From Bacteroidales bacterium (lineage in GTDB: Bacteria > Bacteroidota > Bacteroidia > Bacteroidales > UBA932): a stretch of DNA of 58,193 nucleotides. Below the pieces are notes generated by a model, which was not told the origin of the DNA, did not search any database, and saw only the letters and a program-made list of their open reading frames with translations. Location of the stretch: assembly GCA_017454265.1 (NCBI GenBank), contig JAFTDJ010000054.1, forward strand, positions 1-58,193, given 5' to 3'. Each line of letters begins with the position of its first letter. Positions within the stretch are counted from its first letter, which is position 1. Made by a program: the position numbers and the translations under genes. Below are positions 52,543-58,193 of this stretch, one piece after another.

Positions 52543-53919
52543 ATGAAACACCTACTGAAGCTTCTGGTTCTGTCGTGCCCGCTCTTGCTGGCAGCCGCGT
52601 CCTGCGAAAAGTACGACGACACGAAAATTCTCGACGATATCAGCTCCATCAAGAGCCGGCTGACCACCCTGGAAGAAAGGATAAATGCCCTGAACGGCAA
52701 CATTACCACTCTCCAGACCCTTGTCAACAGTCTTGGCGGCAAGGTGTTCGTCAATTCGGTAACAAAGCTTGACGACGGATACATCATCAACTTTTCCGAC
52801 GGCAAGACAGCCACCATCCAGAACGGCAAGGACGGACAAAAAGGAGCAGACGGCAATACCCCGGTCATCGGCGTCAACAAAGACACTGACGGAATATGGT
52901 ATTGGACCATCGACGGCAAGTGGCTGACTGCGCCTGATGGCAACAAGCTGCCCGTAAGCAGGTCCGACGGTATATCACCCCAGCTTAAGATAGAAGACGG
53001 CAACTGGATGCTCTCCACAGACGGAGGCAAGAGCTGGGAAGTTCTGGGCAACCCCGTACGGCCGGTATATGGTGCACAAGGAAGGATACTCCCTTCAAAA
53101 GTCACTCTGGGCAATAATTCACTTATAGTTACGGCCGGACATTCCAGGAAGTTGAGCGCTACCGTATTTCCCGGTTACGCGGAAAACAAAGATATAATCT
53201 GGAAGTCAGATGACCCTGCAATAGCCACTGTATCTTCAGAAGGCGAGGTTACCGCCGTTTCTGAAGGGGAAACTGTCATTATCGTTTCTACGGAAGAAGG
53301 AGATTGCCAGGACATATGCCATGTACTTGTGTATGCCGCCGTAGAGCCTGAAATGGTAGATTTGGGCCTTTCGGTCAAGTGGGCTTCGTTCAATGTGGGC
53401 GCCTCCGTCCCGTTTGACAAGGGAGATACCTTCGCATGGGGCGAAACCTACAATAAATACGACGGAACCTGGGATAAATACTTATGGCGCGACAACAATT
53501 CAGGAAAGTTCACGAAGTATTGCCAGGCCGACCAGTCTGCCCGCTGGCAGGGAGACGGAGCACCCGACGGAAAGACGGTACTCGACCCGGAAGACGATGC
53601 CGCTTCCGTGGCTTGGGGAAACGGGTGGAGTATGCCCACCGGGGAAGAGGTTGACGAATTGTTTGACCAGAATAACTGTTCTTTCTCACTGGAGATTGTT
53701 GACGGCATTCAGTGCTGCCGGTTAGTGAGCAAGAAACCGGGGTTCACAGATAAATCCATCACGCTGCGTCTTGACAATATATATTGGACTTCGACACTTT
53801 TTTCTGACCCAAGATATGCTTATTCATTCTTCGGCTGGATGGGAGAGAGTGAGCCGTCGTTCACAGTCTTCAAGGCTTATCGCAGGAATGTACTGCCAGA
53901 CCGCCCCGTCCATGATTAA
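52543..53919 (+). CDS. DUF4988 lipoprotein with Ig-like and FISUMP-like domains
   Basis: The protein has 458 residues. A lipobox at AAASC (cysteine about residue 21) is followed by a DUF4988-type region with a short coiled coil (ILDDISSIKSRLTTLEERIN, ALNGNITTLQTLVNSLGG) and a beta-rich part (VFVNSVTKLDDGYIINFSDG). A bacterial Ig-like group 2 domain lies at about 185-265 (VTLGNNSLIVTAGHSRKLSA, SDDPAIATVSSEGEVTAVSE). The C-terminus is a FISUMP-like domain: EMVDLGLSVKWASFNVGASV, FAWGETYNKYDGTWDKYLW, DGKTVLDPEDDAASVAWGNG, WSMPTGEEVDELF. It is a surface lipoprotein of unknown function, placed between two MFS genes with tiny gaps. Confidence 0.8.
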   Translation: MKHLLKLLVLSCPLLLAAASCEKYDDTKILDDISSIKSRLTTLEERINALNGNITTLQTLVNSLGGKVFVNSVTKLDDGYIINFSDGKTATIQNGKDGQKGADGNTPVIGVNKDTDGIWYWTIDGKWLTAPDGNKLPVSRSDGISPQLKIEDGNWMLSTDGGKSWEVLGNPVRPVYGAQGRILPSKVTLGNNSLIVTAGHSRKLSATVFPGYAENKDIIWKSDDPAIATVSSEGEVTAVSEGETVIIVSTEEGDCQDICHVLVYAAVEPEMVDLGLSVKWASFNVGASVPFDKGDTFAWGETYNKYDGTWDKYLWRDNNSGKFTKYCQADQSARWQGDGAPDGKTVLDPEDDAASVAWGNGWSMPTGEEVDELFDQNNCSFSLEIVDGIQCCRLVSKKPGFTDKSITLRLDNIYWTSTLFSDPRYAYSFFGWMGESEPSFTVFKAYRRNVLPDRPVHD

Positions 53920-53932
53920 GAATCTCTGACTT

Positions 53933-55252
53933 ATGAAAAAGAATCTTCGCTGGGTAGCACTGCTGTGCCTGATGGTGCCGATGTTTGCGTCGTATTTCTT
54001 CGACGACTGCTTCTCGAGCATCTCCTACCTGTTCGAGGATCCGGCGCTCACCAAGCTGGGATGGGATGCAGCAGGCTATGGGCTCTATACCAGCGGATAC
54101 TCGGTACTGTGCGTTTTCGGCGGACTGGTCGTATGCGGCATCCTGCTGGACAAATGGGGAGTCCGGATAACAGGTTCAATCTTCGTCGGAATGATGGTGG
54201 CCGGAGCGGCAACTGTCCTGTATGCCATCACGGCCGGACTTGCGCCGGAGCGCTCCCTCCGTATAGCCTACGTGGGCTGCATGTTCTTCGGCTTGGGCAG
54301 CGAAATTGCCGGGACAGCCGTGACGCGCTCCATCGCCAAATGGTTCCGCCACGGGCCGATGGCCCTGGCCATGGGCCTGCAGCTCGCCGTAGCCCGCCTG
54401 GGCACGGCGTTCGCCCTTGTACTCGCCCCGCGCCTGGTGGCAGAGAACAGCGGCCACGTCTATTCGCTTGCCGAAACTGCCCGGCCGGCGGTGGTCGGCA
54501 TGGGGCTTATGGCTGCCGGACTCATCCTGTGGTCAGTTTTCGTGGCACTGGATGCGCGATACGGGCAAGACTCAGAATCCCGCTCCGACGAATCCCCGTT
54601 CAGGATGTCCGACATTGTGGGCATCCTGAAAAACGGCAACTTCTGGCTGGTAGGCCTGCTGTGCGTACTGTTCTACAGCAGCATCATCTCCTTCAAGAAA
54701 TTCGCCGGCGCCATCCTTATCCCCCGCTTCGAGATTCCTGCACAGACAGCAGGCTGGATGGTGTCGATGCTCCCCTTCGCCACGGTAGTTTTCGCTCCTT
54801 TGTTCGGCCTGCTGGTAGACAAGAAGGGACAGGGCACGAAATGGATGATCCTGGGCTCCGTGCTGGCACTCATCGCCCACCTGCTGCTCACCTTCGGGCC
54901 GCAGGGCGTACCTTTGTTCGGCTACCTCGCCATGGTCCTGCTGGGCTTCGGCTATTCGCTTGTGCCCGCCGCCCTATGGCCGTCAGTGCCCAAGATTGTG
55001 CCCGACAAGGTTCTGGGGACAACTTTTGCCCTGGTGTACTGGGTGCAGAACCTGGGGCTGCTAAGTTTCAAGATGCTGGCGGGCCGGCTGCTGGGCAACG
55101 CAGGGACAGGCCCGGAGGCCGCCCTGCGCGGTTCGTTCTCCGTAGAACTTATGTTCACGGTCCTGTGCATAGCCGCCGTGGGCGTCGCACTGCTGTTCGC
55201 CCGAAACTCAAAGCGTCATCCCGAACTGAGACTGGACGCTCCCAATAAATAA
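53933..55252 (+). CDS. MFS transporter, MFSD1-like (paralog)
   Basis: The protein has 439 residues and the same build as the MFS protein at 51171: FGLGSEIAGTAVTRSIAKWF, RHGPMALAMGLQLAVARLGT, WPSVPKIVPDKVLGTTFALV, and the loop SESRSDESPFRMSDIVGIL in the same central place. The two are about as divergent as an old duplication, and this copy is the shorter at its N-terminus. Neighbouring genes suggest co-transcription with the DUF4988 gene (gap 13 bases). No substrate information. Confidence 0.85.
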   Translation: MKKNLRWVALLCLMVPMFASYFFDDCFSSISYLFEDPALTKLGWDAAGYGLYTSGYSVLCVFGGLVVCGILLDKWGVRITGSIFVGMMVAGAATVLYAITAGLAPERSLRIAYVGCMFFGLGSEIAGTAVTRSIAKWFRHGPMALAMGLQLAVARLGTAFALVLAPRLVAENSGHVYSLAETARPAVVGMGLMAAGLILWSVFVALDARYGQDSESRSDESPFRMSDIVGILKNGNFWLVGLLCVLFYSSIISFKKFAGAILIPRFEIPAQTAGWMVSMLPFATVVFAPLFGLLVDKKGQGTKWMILGSVLALIAHLLLTFGPQGVPLFGYLAMVLLGFGYSLVPAALWPSVPKIVPDKVLGTTFALVYWVQNLGLLSFKMLAGRLLGNAGTGPEAALRGSFSVELMFTVLCIAAVGVALLFARNSKRHPELRLDAPNK

Positions 55253-55285
55253 GAACCTACTTCAACAGTTCCAAGGAAGCGACTG

Positions 55286-55870
55286 CTAGAACGGCAGGTC
55301 GTCCTCCGGAGCGGAGGCGCCGAAGTCGGGGGCGGCAGGAACCGGCTGGGGAGCCGGAGCGGCTTCACGGCGGCGGTATCCGTCCTGGGCCGGGCCTGAA
55401 GGGGCCGGGTGGCCGGACTGGGGAGCGAATCCTGCGGGGGCCTGGTAACCGCCGGCAGGAGCCTGGTAACCGCCGGCTTGTCCCTGATAGCCCTGGCCGG
55501 CCGGAGCGCCGTCGCCCTCCCTGCGGCCGAGCAGCTGCACGTTGTCTGCAACGATTTCAGTCATGAACTTCTTCTGTCCCTGCTGGTCGTTGTAGGAGCG
55601 GGTCCTGATACGCCCTTCGACGTATATCTGGCTGCCGCGGCGTATATATTTCTCAGCAAGGTCTGCCAGCTGGCGCCACAGCACCAGATTGTGCCACTCC
55701 GTGTTTTCGCGCAGTTCTCCGGCACGGTCGCGGTAACGGTCGGTGGTGGCAAGTGTAAATGTAGCAACTTTGGTGCTCTGCCCCGCCTGGGCCGAGCCTT
55801 GGTCAAGGTAACGTACTTCCGGGTCTCTTCCAACGTTACCGATCAGCATAACTTTGTTCAATGAAGGCAT
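55286..55870 (-). CDS. ssb: Single-stranded DNA-binding protein
   Basis: The protein has 194 residues. The OB-fold starts with SLNKVMLIGNVGRDPEVRYL, then FTLATTDRYRDRAGELREN and RTRSYNDQQGQKKFMTEIVA, as in bacterial SSB. A Gly/Pro/Ala/Gln-rich linker with three AGGYQAP-like repeats follows, and the end EDDLPF is the acidic tip that recruits repair and replication enzymes. It coats single-stranded DNA. Divergent from dxs, with overlapping promoters. Confidence 0.96.
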   Translation of the reverse strand: MPSLNKVMLIGNVGRDPEVRYLDQGSAQAGQSTKVATFTLATTDRYRDRAGELRENTEWHNLVLWRQLADLAEKYIRRGSQIYVEGRIRTRSYNDQQGQKKFMTEIVADNVQLLGRREGDGAPAGQGYQGQAGGYQAPAGGYQAPAGFAPQSGHPAPSGPAQDGYRRREAAPAPQPVPAAPDFGASAPEDDLPF

Positions 55871-55914
55871 AATGACAAAAAATTAAAAAAGTTAATAGTT
55901 TAAGTAAGCAGTTT

Positions 55915-55945
55915 CAAAGGTATGAAAAGTTTTGTATTTTTGCAA
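55915..55945 (-). promoter_or_regulatory. Promoter of ssb
   Basis: On the minus strand TTG (55945-55943) and TACCTTTG (55922-55915) are 20 bases apart, a fine match. It overlaps the dxs -7 box on the other strand, so the two genes share the same 30 bases. Confidence 0.7.
55935..55942 (+). promoter_or_regulatory. -7 box of dxs
   Basis: TATTTTTG matches TAnnTTTG; the last base is 7 bases before the ATG at 55950. The -33 position holds TTTC (55912-55915), a weak match, at a spacing of 19. Confidence 0.5.
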
Positions 55946-55949
55946 TCCC

Positions 55950-57815
55950 ATGTACGAACTGCTGGACACCATCAATTCCCCCGCCGACCTCAAGGCCCTC
56001 AGGCCGGAACAGCTGCCGCTCCTGTGCAGCGAGATCCGTTCTTATATGATTGAGTGCTGCGCCGTAAACCCGGGTCATCTTGCTTCCAGCCTGGGAGCCG
56101 TCGAACTCATAGTCGGCTTCCATTACGTGTTCGACAGCCCGGAAGACAAGATAGTGTTCGACGTGGGCCACCAGGCCTACGCCCACAAGATTATCACCGG
56201 CCGCAGGGAAGCATTCAAGGCCAACCGCACCAAGGACGGGCTGAGCGGATTTCCGTCCCGGGCGGAAAGTCCGTATGACTGCTTTGGAGCCGGTCACTCA
56301 TCCACCTCCGTATCGGCCGCACTCGGACTTGCGGAGGCTGCAAAGCTCCAGGACCAAAGGCACAAGGTGGTGGCCCTCATCGGCGACGGCGCCCTCACCG
56401 GCGGCCTTGCTTTCGAAGGGCTGAACAACGCCGGGGCGGGCCGTTCCGACCTCCTGGTAATACTGAACGACAACAATCAGTCCATAGACGACAACATCGG
56501 CGGCCTGCACAACTACCTTCTGCGCGTCACCACCAGCGGAAGCTACAACCGCATCAAAAACAAGGTATGGCACAGGCTGGGCGACAACCGTTTCCGCACA
56601 GGCGTCCAGCTATGGATACGGAGCCTGAAGTCGTGGTTTGTCAAGAAAAGCGGCGGAGACCTGTTTGAAGCCCTCGGATTCCGGTACTTCGGCCCCATCG
56701 ACGGCAACAACATAAGCACCGTGGTCAGCACCTTGCGGAAGCTTAAAGACATGGAAGGCCCGCGGGTGCTGCACTGCTGCACCGTGAAGGGCAAGGGGTA
56801 CGATCCCGCAGAAGCGGACCCGGTGACATGGCACGCACCCGGCAAATTCGATCCCGCTTCCGGCGAACGGAAGGGTTCCGGCAGGTCCGCAGCCCGCTAC
56901 CAGGACGTCTTCGGAGCCGTCCTCTGCGAGCTTGCCGGGACGGACCGGAGGGTTGTCGGGATCACGCCAGCGATGTCGAGCGGCTGCGGCATGAACGCAT
57001 TCGCGGCAAAGTATCCCGAACGATTCTACGACGTGGGCATCGAGGAAGAGCACGCCGCCACATTCTCCGCGGGACTCGCCGCCGGCGGAATGCGCCCTTT
57101 CTGCAACATCTACTCCTCGTTCTCCCAAAGAGCTTACGACCAGATAATCCACGACATAGCGCTGCAGCACCTCCCGGTCGTACTCTGCTTCGACAGGGCC
57201 GGACTCGTAGGCGAAGACGGGGCCACGCACCAGGGCGCCTTCGACATCGCCGCGTACAGAAGCATCCCCGGCACCGTAATTTCCGTTCCCAGGGACGAGC
57301 TGGAACTGCGGCAACTGATGTACACCGGCCTCCAGCAACCGGACGGACCATTTATAATAAGGTATCCGCGCGGCAACGGCGAAGGCGTGCAGTGGGAGCA
57401 CGTACCCTTCAGGGAGCTTCCCGTCGGCAAAGCGGAACAGCTTCTGGAAGGAAGCGACATAGCCGTAGCGGGCGCCGGCCCGGCGCTGAACCGCGCCCTG
57501 GAAGCCGCAGCGGCCTTCGACGGAAAAGTCGGAGTCTTCAATTTCCGCTTCGTCAAGCCCCTGGACACAGAGATGCTGGACGCAATCGCCGCCAGGTACC
57601 ACTGTATCGTAACCCTGGAGGACGGAGCGGTAGCCGGCGGTTTGTTCGGGGCAGTGAGCGAATATATCGCGAGCCACCATCCCGGCGTTCCGGTACAGGC
57701 GGTAGGCATAGGTGATTCGTTCGTCTGCCAGGCCACTCAATCGGAGCAGCGTAAAGCGTGGAATCTAGACAAAGAAGGTTTGGAAAAAATCTTTCGAAAG
57801 TGTTTGGAGATTTGA
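55950..57815 (+). CDS. dxs: 1-deoxy-D-xylulose-5-phosphate synthase
   Basis: From the ATG at 55950 the protein has 621 residues; a TTG 18 bases up would lie inside the promoter. VNPGHLASSLGAVELIVGFH, DVGHQAYAHKIITGRREAF, GAGHSSTSVSAALGLA and IGDGALTGGLAFEGLNNAG (thiamine diphosphate site) appear in the first half, and FDRAGLVGEDGATHQGAFDI with the Asp-Arg-Ala-Gly motif in the second. It makes DXP from pyruvate and glyceraldehyde-3-phosphate, the first step of the MEP isoprenoid route. The tRNA promoter starts within its last codons. Confidence 0.96.
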   Translation: MYELLDTINSPADLKALRPEQLPLLCSEIRSYMIECCAVNPGHLASSLGAVELIVGFHYVFDSPEDKIVFDVGHQAYAHKIITGRREAFKANRTKDGLSGFPSRAESPYDCFGAGHSSTSVSAALGLAEAAKLQDQRHKVVALIGDGALTGGLAFEGLNNAGAGRSDLLVILNDNNQSIDDNIGGLHNYLLRVTTSGSYNRIKNKVWHRLGDNRFRTGVQLWIRSLKSWFVKKSGGDLFEALGFRYFGPIDGNNISTVVSTLRKLKDMEGPRVLHCCTVKGKGYDPAEADPVTWHAPGKFDPASGERKGSGRSAARYQDVFGAVLCELAGTDRRVVGITPAMSSGCGMNAFAAKYPERFYDVGIEEEHAATFSAGLAAGGMRPFCNIYSSFSQRAYDQIIHDIALQHLPVVLCFDRAGLVGEDGATHQGAFDIAAYRSIPGTVISVPRDELELRQLMYTGLQQPDGPFIIRYPRGNGEGVQWEHVPFRELPVGKAEQLLEGSDIAVAGAGPALNRALEAAAAFDGKVGVFNFRFVKPLDTEMLDAIAARYHCIVTLEDGAVAGGLFGAVSEYIASHHPGVPVQAVGIGDSFVCQATQSEQRKAWNLDKEGLEKIFRKCLEI

Positions 57816-57833
57816 AAAAAATGTCTACCTTTG
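57803..57833 (+). promoter_or_regulatory. Promoter of the tRNA cluster
   Basis: TTTG (57803-57806) and TACCTTTG (57826-57833), 19 bases apart, overlap the dxs stop and lie 30 bases before the first tRNA. Confidence 0.65.
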
Positions 57834-57863
57834 CAGTCCCCTATTAAGGGCATTGACATAACT

Positions 57864-57937
57864 GCCGATGTAGCTCAGGTGGTCAGAGCGTGTGATTTGT
57901 AATCTCAAGGTCGTGGGTTCGAATCCCTCCATCGGCT
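57864..57937 (+). tRNA. tRNA-Thr (anticodon TGT)
   Basis: A 74-base cloverleaf: acceptor GCCGATG with CATCGGC, T discriminator, D-loop TAGCTCAGGTGGTCAGAGC, anticodon loop TTTGTAA (TGT) and TTCGAAT in the T arm. CCA is not encoded. Confidence 0.95.
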
Positions 57938-57953
57938 CATCGCAGTAATCCAG

Positions 57954-58036
57954 GGGCAAGTACCAGAGTGGCCAAATGGGGCAGACTGTAAATCTGCTGG
58001 CGCACGCCTACGGTGGTTCGAATCCATCCTTGCCCA
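57954..58036 (+). tRNA. tRNA-Tyr (anticodon GTA)
   Basis: An 83-base gene: acceptor GGGCAAG with CTTGCCC, A discriminator, anticodon stem with CTGTAAA loop (GTA), a long variable arm as expected of tRNA-Tyr, and TTCGAAT in the T arm. CCA is not encoded. Confidence 0.95.
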
Positions 58037-58065
58037 CGAAGCGGAAGAGAATACTTCCCATTTAT

Positions 58066-58140
58066 GCGGGGTTCGTATAACGGCTATTATGTCAGCCTTC
58101 CAAGCTGAAAATGGGAGTTCGATTCTCCTACCCCGCTCCA
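58066..58140 (+). tRNA. tRNA-Gly (anticodon TCC)
   Basis: Acceptor GCGGGGT with ACCCCGC, anticodon loop CTTCCAA (TCC), T arm GGGAG-TTCGATT-CTCC. The 72-base body is followed by an encoded CCA (58138-58140), unlike its neighbours. Confidence 0.95.
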
Positions 58141-58145
58141 AGTTT

Positions 58146-58193
<48 letters not shown>

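Overview
The window looks like chromosome from the order Bacteroidales (Bacteroidetes). The promoter boxes are of the TAnnTTTG type. There are two-gene TonB-receptor/surface-lipoprotein pairs, DUF4249, DUF4886 and DUF4988 lipoproteins, a serC-serA operon, and a closing tRNA cluster Thr-Tyr-Gly-Thr that in this order usually precedes tuf. Coding DNA is fairly GC-rich, which would fit a Rikenellaceae-like or related lineage, but I cannot fix the genus. Most genes are ordinary housekeeping genes. The accessory material sits in a few patches that are AT-rich or full of gene debris.

Layout. 1-6485 (minus): an Rhs/YD-repeat polymorphic toxin with a JAB-metalloprotease-like C-terminal tip and a partial downstream lipoprotein that may be its immunity protein. 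The Rhs frame is broken once near its 5' end. 6486-6884: a non-genic stretch with a good promoter, a 29-codon ORF and a hairpin. 6885-7532: an AT-rich orphan helix-turn-helix gene. 7586-15271 (plus): exbB-exbD-tonB, an RsuA/RluB-type pseudouridine synthase, era, a topoisomerase IV A-type subunit, and a DUF4886 lipoprotein. 15272-16760: an accessory patch with a decayed YafQ-like toxin, a GC-rich repeat-bearing non-coding stretch, and two fulvocin C-related genes, the first truncated.

16772-24366 (minus): a nine-gene operon reading PspC protein, PadR regulator, second PspC protein, ABC ATPase, two MacB/FtsX permeases, periplasmic adaptor, TolC. A 19-bp palindrome overlaps its promoter and is a candidate PadR operator. 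24509-28299 (plus): an exonuclease/endonuclease/phosphatase lipoprotein, a 48-residue peptide gene, and a fimbrillin-like plus Cthe_2159-type beta-helix surface protein. 28338-29029: a large palindrome acting as terminator, an IS630-type transposase remnant and the 3' end of an outer-membrane barrel gene.

29109-37301: metG and a cytidylate-kinase-like gene (plus), converging on a DUF1015-recQ-dnaG operon (minus). recQ carries an in-frame TAA. 37373-40412: a BtuG/BtuB-like pair. 40409-46884: a pRiA4b-like acidic protein, an IMPACT/YigZ protein, serC-serA, and a TonB receptor with DUF4249 partner. 46881-51097 (minus): recJ, a TrmH-family methyltransferase with an in-frame palindromic insertion, and lysS. 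51171-55252: two MFSD1-like MFS transporters flanking a DUF4988 lipoprotein. 55286-57815: divergent ssb and dxs. 57864-58193: the tRNA cluster, running off the end.

I do not see one large undescribed system. The best leads are the Rhs tip and its neighbour, the nonsense codon in recQ, the palindromic insert in TrmH, the eight-cysteine cluster in the DUF1015 protein, the fulvocin-related pair, and several promoter boxes placed so close to start codons that leaderless mRNAs are likely.
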